The notes below the pieces were generated by a model that searched no databases, was not told where the DNA came from, and worked only from the letters and a program-made list of their open reading frames with translations. 64,000 bases of DNA from positions 225,279,212 through 225,343,211 of the forward strand of contig CM023449.1 of NCBI GenBank assembly GCA_013339765.2. The letters run 5' to 3'. Positions 9,684-20,727 of the stretch are shown here, in pieces. A program made the position numbers and the translations under genes. Within the stretch, counting starts at the first letter, position 1, and every line of letters begins with the position of its first letter. This DNA comes from Haemaphysalis longicornis. Taxonomy: Eukaryota; Arthropoda; Arachnida; Ixodida; Ixodidae.

Positions 9684-10945
9684 TTCAAGGGCCACTGAAG
9701 TACAAAACCGAAGTTGGTTTAAATAGATAGATTCAGCGCGCTCAAGGAAATGAATATACAGTCTCTGGGGCAGTTCTTTAAAATAATCTCGTAAATAATG
9801 ACAAAAAAATGAAGCCATCGGTGGTCCAGCACAGATTGCGTAAACGGCGACTGAGCGGATGTGAAAGAGGCACATGACGGACAACAGAACGAGAAGCGCG
9901 CACACAAGCTCTGAAAGAAACACGTAAAATCTTTGTTCGCATGTTAAATTTCGTAAGAATAAACAATTATAAATGTACAGGTACAATTGAAACCATGCTA
10001 ACATTTGCAAGCTGCCAAGCCGCGGGGCTGCTGGTGGTTGCGATGGTTATGGCAGGTTTGGCATAGTCAAATGCCTGTTACCTCCAACTGTGCCTATACC
10101 AAAGCTGCGCTACGTAAGCCCATATGTGGAGCCGTAAATTTGAATGCCTTTTTATGAGTTTTTGTATGAAAGTGCTCACGCACGCTTGCATAGCACTAGC
10201 ACGCGAATGCTCTCGTACTTGCATGGGTTAAGGCCTGGGCGAGGACAAAGAGGGGAAAAGCGCTCGTGGCTGTCACTTTCTTCTTCTTGTGTTTCGTCTG
10301 TGTTGCGCTGTTCCGCTCTTTTTAATCATGTTCTCGTACTGCCATTCATATGCTCGTACACCGGAGCATCCTAGGCTGGATTGCACACTAGGAATCGGGA
10401 GTATTTACTAGTGGAAGTGGCAGATGGATCCACGTATCAAGCCGAGTGTATTGAAGCGATAAAATAAAACTATTCATAACAACACTGCAAAACGTAAGAG
10501 CGCCCGCTGACGCCGTTCCGGCTGCGGTTGCGTTGTCCACTAGACGTTTTGCAGGTAAAGTAAAAGGCCACGCGGCACATTCACCACCATCGCGCATCCT
10601 GTGCGGCCCATAGGTTGGCGCACACAGAGCGGCAGACTGCGGAGATGGAGGGCGGGCAAGTTTTGTCGTGTACACCGAGTGCGACTAGTGGATTCTGCGG
10701 CAGTGATCCACTAGTCGCAGGTTTTAGTTTTCCTCCTTGAACGCACCGACGTCGCACTGGCTTCCGGCCTCCGTTTGAATCACGCGAAACGTCATGAAAT
10801 GGCGCGAGGGATGAAATGCGTTTCTGTACTGGTGATTTATCGGCAATTAAAGCATCTTTCGCCCACGAATAAACGCTGAGAGGGCTGCGCAGCAGTTGAA
10901 ATTTCGTTTGAGCCCAGCTTGCCAGTGGTCTTCAGGGTCCCTTAA
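9684..10945 (+). mobile_element. TTAA-targeted DNA element G (Kolobok-like)
   Basis: Copy 2 reads straight through this site (GCGCTTAAG near 63757), while copy 1 has about 1.25 kb between TTCA (9684-9687, a mutated TTAA) and TTAA (10942-10945). The ends AGGGCCACTGAAGTAC and TCTTCAGGGTCCC are inverted and resemble the TIRs of elements A-D, but the body differs. Inside there is no recognised protein; a 128-codon - strand frame at 9624-10010 crosses the left boundary and is therefore not a gene. Confidence 0.75.
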
Positions 10946-11124
10946 ATTGGACGAAAAAACATGTACTCGTATCACGAATAGCAGCCAGTCTTATACACCT
11001 ACACCAATCGTTCCCGTCGCACGTTGCAGCGCATATTACGTTAACAGCCATTCCAAAGCCAATAAGGCAACTGCCCTATTAAGCGCGCCCAGGTTCGTCC
11101 TGGCACCTGGGTAGCCGCGACCCG

Positions 11125-12818
11125 TATTGAACTGGAATTCCGCTCTGGGGTATCCGCCATCACCATCATCGTGTAAATAGCCCTGCCATTAGAGATATAA
11201 GCCCCGCACCAGTCAACAATGACCCGGAACTCTGCTGTCTGTCTCCTGTCGTAACAATTTGTGGCCGTGAAACCCGGGAACAAGCCCAGGGACCGACCGG
11301 GAGATTAGCAAGGATGCTATAGGCTGCAGGCAAATGAGACCCAGAACCATTCGTCGCCAACTCCCCCAGAGCCAGCTGGCTCAACGGTTGAACATGACCC
11401 AACTGGGGAGATTGTACGCATCGAGGACATGGAGGTATATGTCTACCGTCTCCCTCGGGGGTCGCGAAACTAAGCAGGCTCGACCGACACCTGACGTCGC
11501 GGTGGATGGTGCACCGACATAAGGCCGTAATTCGTACACCGACGCGCACACACCACGTCCTGTATCCCGTCCACCATGCTTGGCACAGACACCGCCGCAA
11601 TAGAAGAGCAAGGTGGTGAGCTGGACGCTCCGCGTTCGTTGCGGAACCATCTCTGCGCTGTCGTCGAGAGTTCTAGCCAAAACAGACTCATTATTCGATT
11701 TCACGCCAACTAAAGAGTCGAAACAGAAAGCGAACTTTGAGAACCTGCGGAAATCAGAAACACACTTTTCAAATAAGATTCCAATATTTTATGTTTGATT
11801 AAAGAGAAAATTGGGGAAAAGGTTTGGAGGCGGAGAGGAATCTATTGAAGTGCAAGGCCAATCAGCGAACGTCATTCTACTCAAACCGCAATAGTTACCG
11901 TAAGACAGCCAATACCTCGTAGTTGTCCGAGACAGTCTTCGGTATTCGTTCAACACAGAATCTGGGCACATGGTGGGGTTCTGCCGCACATCACGTTGGC
12001 GACACTCGGCGCTGCTGAAAATAAAATGCCGGCTCCAGCACCGCTGGAAACGGAAAAGGCGCCATACCTTGACGATCGTATGCAATGATCTACATCACGG
12101 ACAGAAACCGAATAGACCTGGGATTTATTGCTTATCCATGGAATATTTCGCGGTGGGAGGAAACGTTTTGACAAACCAGTTAAACACGACGAGATGAAAA
12201 ACTACTATATGCGTTGAACGTGTTTGATTACGTTGACAAATCAGACGATTTGGTTTCGCAACCCTGTGGCTCTGTACGCAAGACGCTGCACCAAAGGCAC
12301 GGTGCCGGTATGCAAAGCAGCTGCTTCGTGAAGTGCGAGACAAGGGAAGGGCCCCGTGTCTGTGCCACCGACATCTACATGGACCGCACGTTTAAAGTGG
12401 AGCTGCGGCGCAGCGCGGACATGCTTGAGGCACGTGAAGAGAGGTGGATCAGAGCGCAACGATACAAGAAGCCGATCTTCCGCTGAGACATTTGGACAAA
12501 CTGCGGGTCTTGTTGCGGTAACATCGTACCTAAGAAACCGTAAAAAGAACGGATTTGAGAGCCGACAATGCAGTGTTCGATGGAGACGAGATGCAGCGGG
12601 CAAAAGTGTTTCACGGCCAGAAAATTTGGAGCGATTGTGCAGTTGGTTTCGGTACTTGTTAGCGGGGGGCACGCGAACAGCGGCGGTGGGAGGATGTTGA
12701 ATCCCCCTATGGGGTAAGCGCCATCACCATCCTCATTGTGTAAAGACCCCCACATAAAAATAACCTCGCAGCGATCAGCCATGACCCCGAACGCTTCTGT
12801 CTTGCTACTGCCGTAATA
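11125..12818 (+). mobile_element. Degenerate LTR retrotransposon, non-autonomous
   Basis: Two direct repeats, 11125-11256 and 12695-12818, share 'GGGGTA.CCGCCATCACCATC', 'TGTGTAAA' and 'ATGACCC.GAAC' segments and end near GTAAYA. The left one is followed by ATTTGTGGCCGTG, like a primer-binding region. The right one is preceded by a purine-rich GGTGGGAGGA, like a polypurine tract. The 1.4-kb interior has no recognised gag or pol domain; open frames at 12214-12486 (+) and 12241-12672 (-) overlap and neither is persuasive. No clear target-site duplication. It sits where copy 1 loses alignment with copy 2. Confidence 0.6.
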
Positions 12819-12825
12819 GCACTAA

Positions 12826-12952
12826 TTGATTGATTCATGAATCGGTTGGTTGTTTTTTTGATTGAATGAATAATTGACTGATTTATTGATTCAATGAATG
12901 AATGATTGGATGAAGGAATGAATGACCGGTCGACCGATCGATCGGTAGTGAT
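12826..12952. repeat. TGAT/GAAT low-complexity repeat
   Basis: Imperfect TTGATTGA and GAATGAAT units, ending in GATCGATCGG. The right edge of copy 2 (63922-64000) also has GGTTGGTTGG followed by TAATTAATT units, so the low-complexity tail may be shared. Confidence 0.85.
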
Positions 12953-12984
12953 ATTCCCTTTACACAGGTATGAATACGTGTCAT

Positions 12985-13135
12985 CGTACCCAAAAATTCC
13001 AAGTGTAAAATAAGGAAAACTTCTATGTTAAACTGCTATATCTATGTTAAATAGATAGAGCATAACTATAGCTATGTATTACCATGTAGCGTAACTTTAT
13101 GTTATGTCTATGTTAAGCTAAATCTATGTATGTTA
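12985..13135. repeat. Degenerate CTATGTTAAA tandem repeat
   Basis: Repeated CTATGTTAAA-like and TAGCTATG words without a regular period. AT-rich and non-coding. Confidence 0.7.
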
Positions 13136-13469
13136 AAGAGCTCATTTTTGCGGCGCTCTCAGCGACAAGCTCAAAATAAATTTCGGGCACTACTGGTGGT
13201 AGCTGGCCTGCGTTCTAGTACCTTCTCTGCTTTTGCTACATCGTTATTCTCACCTTCAGCATTGCAATTTACTTTCTTTGTGTTGCCCCTACACCCTAAA
13301 GTCTCGGGAAGGCGAATGTTTCCCACATATGAACTCGTATGTATACGATCCCATGGCAATACAATATGCGGAATCGTTCCTCTTTTCTTTCCGCACACTG
13401 AACATGCTGTGTTTATCTCACCGATGTTCTGCGCCATGATCGTCAGAGCCCAAAAAAAACTAGCCCCAG

Positions 13470-13606
13470 CACCGGCGGAGAAGCGCACCCCGCCGGCCAT
13501 GCCCACCATTCATCGAGTGAAGTGGCTGAGTAGACTACCGTTCCCCTCCCGGGAAGTGGTCGAGAAAGCTATCCGGTCGCTGGAATCCTTGCTTCGTGAG
13601 AAGTAA
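13470..13606 (+). CDS. Candidate terminal exon or LINE 3' fragment
   Basis: After a CCCCAG acceptor-like site, 45 codons with high GC3 (containing MPTIHRVKWLSRLPFPSREV) run to TAA, and a 13-A run follows at 13613-13625. The direct poly-A suggests a retrocopied 3' end rather than a normal exon. On the opposite strand, 13170-13510 contains a C..C..H-like stretch (CSVCGKKRGTIPHIV) similar to LINE C-terminal zinc knuckles, so a - strand LINE remnant is an alternative. Confidence 0.25.
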
Positions 13607-13674
13607 ACGCGGCAAAAAAAAAAAAATTTAAACTCCCCGAATTACGGCGGCGATTCGAAAACGAGCGCCCATAC

Positions 13675-14044
13675 CTTGTCCATTTACAGGTGGTGGCTCA
13701 GGCGTGTACTGGTGGACATCTGGTCTCGGACCGGCGATGAAGCTGACGTGTAGCCCAGGGTGATGTCCCGTCGCGTGAGCAGGGGCTAACGCAGCCGCGC
13801 GTGGTGGTCGTATGGTGGTGGCCGCTGGCTTGTTAGAAAGGCCCGGTATCTGGAAGGGCCAGGGGAACCCCGACGGGGGCGGCTGAGGGACCGAAGCATC
13901 GGGCCCGCCCACCGGACCGGATCCACCTTCTGCTGGACGTTCTGAATCAGGCACGGGACCAGCAGGCGGCGAGAACACAATGTGTTGCGGAAATAAATTC
14001 GCTGCAGCTGGGGGAGTGGAGCCCGTGTTCGCTGGAGGGTACAT
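13675..14044 (-). CDS. Proline-rich N-terminal exon, unknown protein
   Basis: A - strand frame starts at ATG (14044), codes 123 residues that are very rich in Pro, Ala and Gly (for example VPQPPPSGFPWPFQIPGLSN) and ends at a CAAG/GTATGG donor. It has no hydrophobic segment and is likely disordered, as expected for a cytoplasmic N-terminal exon. It lies upstream, on the same strand, of the transmembrane exon at 3371-3459, but its outgoing phase (one base) does not match that exon's need for two. GC3-rich coding contrasts with AT-rich flanks. No family is recognised. Confidence 0.45.
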
Positions 14045-14589
14045 CGTTCCGAAGGAATGGCGATGCTCAGCAGCTGATAACGATGATTAGTACGGCCTCC
14101 ATTAGTTAGGCAGGTACCCGGAGGAGAAGATTAACGGGAGGCTAAGTGTGTCCTGCGTTACGGTTGGAGGTGGAACGTAGAAATGAAGTGGCAAAATAAA
14201 AGACCCAAAGAAAAGAAAAGAAACGAAACATACGGTAATGTCATCAAGAATCAACGTGTTGAAACGCGCCTTTCTTTCAACGATCACGCTTGGGTGTAAC
14301 AATTCCAGAAGAAAATTGTCCCCGCCTTTTCCTGGTTCAGTAGTAGAAATTTGTTTATTTCTTATTAGACGAATGGTTATTTTACGCTTACAGTGCGGTT
14401 AATATTTCCAGTCACTGTTTTCGTCACGCTGTATAACCTGCCAAATGTTTCTTTTTTCTTTTTGTTTGTTTCTGTATGTCATATTTCGCACAGTGTAAAC
14501 TAACAAAGTGTTTTTTATGCGCGGGTGTTTGGCCACAGGGCGTATATATGGTGGTATGAGTTGATGACGGAAGGTGATTAGATGAACAT
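14045..14589. other. Unassigned sequence
   Basis: 5' flank of the proline-rich exon. No repeat or gene recognised. Confidence 0.4.
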
Positions 14590-16285
14590 GAAAATGTCCG
14601 CTTCGCCGATCAAGTCTAGGAGTGAACGATGATGATGCCCATGTTTCCATGCGACGTATGCGGAGGCGTCGTCTACACGGAGGCCCGTCGCCGAAAGATA
14701 CCGCAGTATCGTCATACGCAAGGTGAGGCCGGACCAAAGCAAGTCGTAGAGGTGGGCGCTCGCGTCGCTGCGGTGCCAAACTGGGCAACCAGGGTTTGCA
14801 AAAATAATCTCGGAAGTGAGGCCAGTTGACGGGTCACGGCGGGAGTTAAGGACACCCCCACCCGAATCCTCCTAAGCGCAACCTCCTCGGCATGGATAAG
14901 ACCCGGGGGGAGGGTGGCAGCACATGGTGGAATGAGAGCACGTGTGGCGGCGCCGGAGAGTGTTCTTTTTTGTCAGCAGGAGAGTGGTATCATCCAGCTC
15001 TAATGGGGAAGTCGGAGATGGAATGGAGGCTGCTAGCCGGGCTGCTACGTCTGCCTTGCAGTGGTCTGGGAGTAGGTCACATGGAACCCATTCAATAAGA
15101 ATATGTGAGCGATTCCTGGCGCAATTTGGTGAATACTCTGAGCCAGCACAGGGTTACGGCTAACTACCGTAGTAAACGGACTGCTTGTAGAGAATCGGTG
15201 CGAACTACGAAGCGCGCCCCGGGCTGCAAAGTGATTCCTGTTACAGCAAGTAGAGCCCCTCAAACGGCTACACGTTCCGCACAGAACGATGATGGAGGTT
15301 CCGGGACCTTAAATCTGGATGTCTTGCTGATGGACCGCATGGCTAGTGCAATGAATGGCAGTGGAAATCACAGTATCTTGAATACTGGCGCCGGCATATA
15401 ACATGATGGAGCCGGGTGGAAGGTGGCTATCCATGTCGGCGATGCGTTGTTTGAGGGCCGACGCCAATATGTTGGAATCTAGGCGACGAAGGTCAATTGG
15501 TTTAGTTGCCACTAAATTGCACGAACTGCGACGGAGAAAGTACTCGCTGCGGTAGGGCTGGTAGCTTATGCGAGACTGTGTACGCGTGTAATGCTCGCGC
15601 AGAATACCACAGTAGCCTTCAATTTTTGAGCTTCGCCACGTTAATGAACAAGTTCATCCAACGTGTTCAGTTGGGCGTCTTCCTGGAGAGCAACTATAGA
15701 GGTGATGTGTGGAAGCGCATTCATTGCTCTCATAGCGTCTCTGTAATTGCAGTCAGTCGATCCTACTGTGTTGTGTACGGAACTGAGCAGAGTACACCAA
15801 GCGTGGTTGTAAAACTGCTCTGACTATTTGTCGCGCCACGTGTGAGCTGGCTCCACCAGCCTTGGGAGCAATACGGCATACAAGTGATAGCGTTTGAGCT
15901 GTTTGGTGTTTAGGCTGAGCAAGCCAAGCTGTCGCTGTTCCGTACGGCGTATCATCAACCCCAGGAATTTCACTGTTGCGCTCTCTTGCATTGGTTGCCC
16001 AGCCAGTAGAAGGCGGATGGGACACGCAGCAAGCTTTCGCCGGCCCTAGTGGTTGGCAATGGCTGTCTATGTTGTTGAACTCGTTGAAAGCTGAAGGCCC
16101 ACAGAAGAGGCAAAGGGCTGATTGCAGGTGACTCGCTTGAGTTTCCAGGTGATAGTGAGTGCTACAGACGGTGATGTTATTGGTGTAAAGGAGAAATTTA
16201 TTATCCGGTAGATCGTTGTTGTGTCGCGGCGATGACCGATGACAAGGGCCCGGCGCTGGGGCGGGCGCGACCTACGCTGGAACAC
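14590..16285 (-). pseudogene. I-like LINE fragment: reverse transcriptase end, RNase H
   Basis: Reading down the - strand: at about 16190 a decayed reverse transcriptase core (LYTNNITVCSTHYHLETQAS, with Asn in place of the catalytic Asp pair); at 15753-16025 a thumb-like stretch (VARQIVRAVLQPRLVYSAQF); at about 15180-15300 an RNase H piece (VVRTDSLQAVRLL with the active-site Asp); then an 'EEVALRRIRVGVSLTPAVTR' segment near 14850. Several stops and frame changes. The layout RT, RNase H, C-terminal region fits I-group LINEs with RNase H. No clean 3' tail. Confidence 0.75.
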
Positions 16286-17079
16286 TAGATCACGGCACGA
16301 GCAATTAGTTCGAGACCCCGCCCGCTAGAACCCAACAATCCAGTGGCCCGACCAGCGGCCGTTTATTTCCGATGACATGCGACAACACGCCTACACACGT
16401 TATTGGCTAATTCCAATCACGTTTGTTGTTCGAGAACGATATCTATTACACACTATCGGACACAGCGGCGCACCTAGTGAACATATGCTTAGAAGGAGGG
16501 CACCACTGCCATACACCACATCATCCACCCCATCTACACGAAACTCAGCACAATGACTGCCTCATAGTCCACACACAAGCGCTGAATCTCTCGCGCACTG
16601 TTTCATGGTCCACACAAAAGAAGGTTCACTCGCGCACGAGCAGTGGAAGGAGGAGTGGAATTAAGACTGCATCTTGTGCATGTTGACATCACTACATTTG
16701 GCAAGACTACATGTTGTCATTGACAAGAACACGGAACAGCATACGACATCCTTATGAACACCGAGTAAGAAAACACACACACAAAACAATTCCCGACATG
16801 TCATTGCGGAGACCTACATAGAGCCATGGTATCCCAAGGTATATAAGACATTTTACGTCACGACCTGGGGCACAAGTTCGCTAAGCCACTGAGGCACCTT
16901 TGTATTACGACGTGGGTGCGGAGATGTGGATGAGGAACTTGGTATTGTGTGGCCCATTTCCATCAACTTTGAACACCCAGACGCCCCCTCATTTATCCTG
17001 ATGTACTGGTTATTTGGTTACTCGAATATGTTTTCTCAAGAGAGCCTTCCTGGCAACTCCACGTTTCCTCGGGGAACAA
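16286..17079. other. Unassigned sequence
   Basis: It may contain the 3' non-coding part of the - strand gypsy relic to the right, but no LTR pair was found. A TATATAAGA at about 16840 is not followed by a supported gene. Confidence 0.4.
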
Positions 17080-17976
17080 CTCATCCAGACCTTGCACTAA
17101 ACAAGAGCTCTGATGGATCGGAGTCTGTATGAAAACATCGAGCAGACCCATCCGGAAAAGGTGAACTAGGTGACTTGCTGGCACAAATGTCTGAGCTGGA
17201 GGAAGAGTACGAAAATTCTTTATGCCGAGGAGAGAGTCTATCGTTCTCGGAAGTAGGTTGGGCCGAGCCAAATTCGTTAGGGATGACTATTAGTTTGTAT
17301 GCGTTCCACGTCTTTCCATCAGTGACCACAAAAGTGGAAGGCGCAACCTGATCCTGCAGTGTAAGAGGCTTACTATACTTCATGAATAATTTCTAATGAA
17401 GCTTTATTTTTACTACATCTGCCCCACCCCCATTTATGCGAAACTTTTGCGCGTCTTTCGTTTTGTCAAAAGACTTTAGATTTTGCCGCTTTGTCGAGTC
17501 CTGATCCTGAACGTGAGGCAAGAAGCTGTGCGATTAGGCTGACGTCCACGTAGCAAGAAAGCTGGAGAAATGCCTGTCACAGGATGCGGTGTGACCCTAA
17601 ACGAACCAAGGAATTGTGTAAGGTTCTTTAAAGAATCTTTGCTTTCCAGTTTGGCCACCTGTAGATGTTCTTTAAGAACTCTGTTAAACCATTCGACCTG
17701 AAAAGAATAATTAGACGAGGAGACGTGGCGGATGCCCATTTCCTTTAGGTAATCTTGGAATTGTTTGGAGACAAACTGTGGACAATTGTCCCTAATTAAA
17801 ACCTCTGCAAGCCCCTTCCCGGCTGAAAGACCAGTCCAAAAACTGAATGACATCCTCTGAACAAATAGAATTCGTGGAAAGAACCTCAGGCCACTTCGAA
17901 TAGTAGTAGACTAATGTAACGAGATATTTAGGATAAGATATATTTAATGAACTCACATTACCCATTCCCAACTTTT
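17080..17976 (-). pseudogene. Gypsy integrase, core to C-terminus
   Basis: - strand translation gives YPKYLVTLVYYYSKWPEV (first catalytic region; expected DYYSKW reads YYYSKW), VLIRDNCPQFVSKQF (second Asp), and QVEWFNRVLKEHLQVAK (catalytic Glu lost: expected E reads W or shifted), then the FRVTPHPVTGISPAFLLRGR segment and a C-terminal KYSKPLTLQDQVAPSTFVVT region at 17300-17380. Frame changes break it. It is the end of the pol relic whose earlier parts are at 18118-18660 and 19786-20470. Confidence 0.8.
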
Positions 17977-18103
17977 CCGTGTGTACGATATTTCGGCGCA
18001 CGATAAAGATCCCCAGGTGGTCAAAATTAATCCGGAGCCCTCCACTACGGCGCGCCTCATCGCCTGCGTTGCGTCGGCGCGTTAAACCCTAGAATCAATC
18101 AAT
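17977..18103 (+). mobile_element. 5'-truncated Ruka-type SINE with target-site duplication
   Basis: The 3' two-thirds of the SINE, from the GTGTGTACGATATTTCGGCG segment to GTCGGCGCGTTAAACCC and an (AATC) tail. It is flanked by the exact 14-bp duplication CATTCCCAACTTTT (17963-17976 and 18104-18117), which interrupts the gypsy integrase right after the conserved KLGM motif. Loss of the tRNA head is typical of incomplete reverse transcription. Confidence 0.95.
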
Positions 18104-18117
18104 CATTCCCAACTTTT

Positions 18118-18660
18118 GCCGCGGCCCTTCAGGCCATTCTAATGGCTGCAACGGAGCTACATGGGTCTTGGCAGACTTATTAGCCGGTTGACAAATGTGA
18201 CACTAAATTTACCTTTTCTTCAACGAAACGATCCATTTGTGGCCAAAAATGCGGTTCGCGGAGAAGTCGCTTTGTACGCACTATTCCCTGATGATTTTCA
18301 TGTGCTAACTGGAGAAATGTAGGTGCGAGAACACTAGGAATGACTACACGGTCACCATTCATCAGTAAGCCATCCACAAGAGAAAGTTTATTCTTACATA
18401 AAAATAAGCTGTCAAATCACTGTTTACGCTCTTGTTCCTTAGGCTGTTCCTTAGACACGTAATCAACAACTTTCTGAAGCGTCACATGTGCATTTGTTGG
18501 AAGCTGAAAGCTCTCTTTATCTAACACTGAAATCACCACAGAGAATATTTCATCAAACTTAATGAATTACTGACAGTTCTAAATTTTCAATCTGGGCAAA
18601 GCATCAGCGACGAGAGTTTCCGACCACTTGAAATATTCAACGTCAAAGCCTTGGAAACAC
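18118..18660 (-). pseudogene. Gypsy RNase H end and integrase zinc domain
   Basis: - strand translation gives VEYFKWSETLVADALP at about 18600 (end of RNase H), then HENHQGIVRTKRLLREPHFW (HHCC zinc domain) at 18180-18377, and KTHVAPLQPLEWPEGPRQKL up to the SINE insertion at 18117. The order matches gypsy pol. Stops and shifts occur between segments. Confidence 0.8.
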
Positions 18661-19785
18661 CCTGGCTGAACTAATTGAAGCCCACAGCAACAGTCAGCAT
18701 CAACGGCTTCGACTAACTGCTACAACGCGATATGTGCTAAACACTTTGGCCTACACCCTCCCACCAACAATCGACACCCGGCAGCGCATGACAGCGATCC
18801 AACGAGCTGCCATACGGGTGCTTCCAGTTGCCAAAGCACATGCACCCGACTTACAATGCTGGTCGCAGGTGACACCGCACACGACTCCTTACGGCGAGAT
18901 ATGCCAGGGACCCCGAAGCCTCGTAGACGGACTCCGCGAGCTACCGCTGCCGGCAGGCACATGCCGCTGCGGTAGTCAGGACGGATGGTAGCACACTGGC
19001 AACAGAAACATTTCATACCGGCTCTACAAGTACAGCTGAAGAAGCGGCCATCACATTAGCGGTGGTGGACGCCCCGACGTCCAACATTACCCCGCTCACC
19101 GACTCACAAACAGCCTGCCGACGGTTTGCAACAAGGAACATCACCGACTTTGCAGCTGCCATCCTCCAGCAATGACGAGAACTGCCGGATACCCGCATTG
19201 TATGGATTCCAGCCCATACGTCCATAACTGGGAATCAGGTGGCGCATGCCACTGCCTGCGATCTTACCGACCGGGAATTCCCAGAAGGGGAAGAAGACGA
19301 CCCACTTAGAGGCCCTCCGGTCCTGCACCCGCTCTCACAGACTACTCCGACATTCTTAATCACTACAGAGCTTCCCGCAAGGCTCTACCGCCCCCACATC
19401 CATCCCTAGGTGTGGCCGACGCCCACATTTGGCGACGACTCTAGACCGAGACTTACCACAACCACACCTTCCTACACTAGATCTCCCCGAACGCATGCGC
19501 CCCCAACTGCCCATACTGCCCCTGCACCCCAAATACAACAACTCATTTGGTTTAGATGTGCCCTGCCAACCCCTCGCCCCCACAACCACACACCCTTGAG
19601 CAGTGGGAGAGCTTGCTGCGCAGTGGCCAGCTCGCCGATCAGGAGTTTTTTGTGACGCGTGCTCGGTCTGCGCAGCGCAGCTGGACTACCGAACTAGGAT
19701 GTCAACCCACCGCCTGCGGTAGCACTCAATGCGATAATAAAAGAACGTTTTCCACTCAACTCCCCTCAACTCCACAGTTGTAGTA
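18661..19785 (+). mobile_element. I-like LINE, 5'-truncated, inserted in gypsy relic
   Basis: + strand reading: LNTLAYTLPPTIDTRQRMTA and a basic linker, then RNase H pieces (AEEAAITLAVVDAPTSNITP, LTDSQTACRRFATRN, IVWIPAHTSITGNQVAHA), then a C-terminal zinc-knuckle region (NCPYCPCTPNTTTHLVWMCP) and LEQWESLLRSGQLADQEFFV. A stop before RTAGYPH and several shifts mark decay. The 3' end has AATAAAAGAACG. It splits gypsy RNase H coding between 19786 and 18660. No exact target-site duplication was identified. Confidence 0.85.
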
Positions 19786-20470
19786 CAGAAGTCGAGCTGA
19801 CCACGGTGAAATTCTCAAAGGCCTCCGACCTGAGACTCCTACAGCTAACAAAGCAACTACAGCTTGAAGGTCAGTTGTAAGGGTGAAACGTCCATGCCAG
19901 ATAAAAATGTGCTATTTTTCAACCACGAACACACAAGCAAGCGCTTCGCGTTGCCCCACAAAGCATTTTCCCTCAGTTTCTGTCAAAAGGTCTAGACGCA
20001 AAGGCTACGTTTTCAAACTTAGAAACATACCGCTGCTGTAATACAGCTACAACGCCAACGTCAGATGCATCGGTTGTAACTACCACAGGAAGTTCAGGAT
20101 TAAAGACCTTAATGACTGGATAACAAGTGAGGCGCACTTTCAACTGGTTTAAGCTGCGCTCAGCATCGTCTGAGAAACAAAACTTGTTGCCTTCTCTGAG
20201 CATGAGGCGAAGCAGTTCGACTAGATCTGCATTGTGATCTATGAACTTTACACAGTATCCGGCGACACCTAAAAAGGATTGTAACGACTTGATGTCAGTA
20301 GGAGCCGGAGCATTGACGATAGCCTTTACTTTACTTTCTAGGGGTAAAATGCCCTCAGCTGAAATTTTGTGCCCCAGAAAACTGTGTTCTTTGACAGAAA
20401 AAAGACATTTGTCATTTAACTTTAAGCCACAGTTTGCCATGCAAACTGTGGTGGCAAAACTGCTATGCAA
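19786..20470 (-). pseudogene. Gypsy reverse transcriptase C-terminal part and RNase H
   Basis: - strand translation begins GLKLNDKCLFSVKEHSFLGH and continues with LQSFLGVAGYCVKFI, a thumb/connection region, VVTTDASDVGVVAVLQQR (RNase H active-site Asp), and EALACVFVVEKWHIFIWHGR to ISPWSARL, where the LINE at 18661-19785 cuts in. The upstream reverse transcriptase fingers and palm, including the YxDD box, are missing beyond 20470, where another LINE end abuts. Confidence 0.85.
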
Positions 20471-20727
20471 AAATCGCGCATCTGGCGACGTCTCCAAACA
20501 AATACATTCTACAATGGCACCATCCTGTCTTATATCTACCCCAGCCGTTTCAGCTATAACTGCCCTGACTGCCACAGCCCAGACACAACCACCCACCTCG
20601 TATTCTTTTGCCCTCACCACCTGATCCAGCGGTCTACCGGAGCGCCGACAGCACGCAGCTAACTCGACTAAGGCGGCCGCCCATCCGCCGTAAATATGTA
20701 AAATAAACGTTTGTTCCTCCTCCTCCA
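20471..20727 (+). mobile_element. I-like LINE 3' end fragment
   Basis: + strand frame contains NCPDCHSPDTTTHLVFFCPH, the same C..C...H..C zinc-knuckle layout as the LINE at 18661-19785, followed by a short 3' region and AATAAACGTTTGTTCCTCC. It cuts the gypsy reverse transcriptase. Confidence 0.8.

Larger units (their letters stand above)
2740..11124 (+). repeat. Tandem segmental duplication, copy 1
   Basis: This block aligns in the same order and orientation with 55180-63966. Anchor pairs seen by eye: 2745-2830 with 55205-55300; 3360-3620 with 55470-55720; 3640-3680 with 55880-55915; 4020-4160 with 57740-57930; 4500-5170 with 58000-58950; 5220-5497 with 62260-62590; 7150-7585 with 62590-62995; 8911-9683 with 62996-63745; 10960-11124 with 63780-63920. 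Copies are clearly diverged. Differences are mostly transposons inserted in one copy. Each copy carries one homologous transmembrane exon. Confidence 0.85.

Noticed and set aside
9624..10010. 128-codon - frame with a hydrophobic stretch
   Set aside because: It crosses the boundary of TTAA element G, so it cannot be a conserved host gene.
12214..12486. Cys-containing 90-codon + frame as a secreted peptide
   Set aside because: It lies inside a degenerate LTR element, has no signal peptide, and an overlapping 143-codon - frame is equally open.
20241..20624. 127-codon + frame
   Set aside because: Its first half is antisense to gypsy reverse transcriptase and its last part overlaps the LINE zinc knuckle in another frame.
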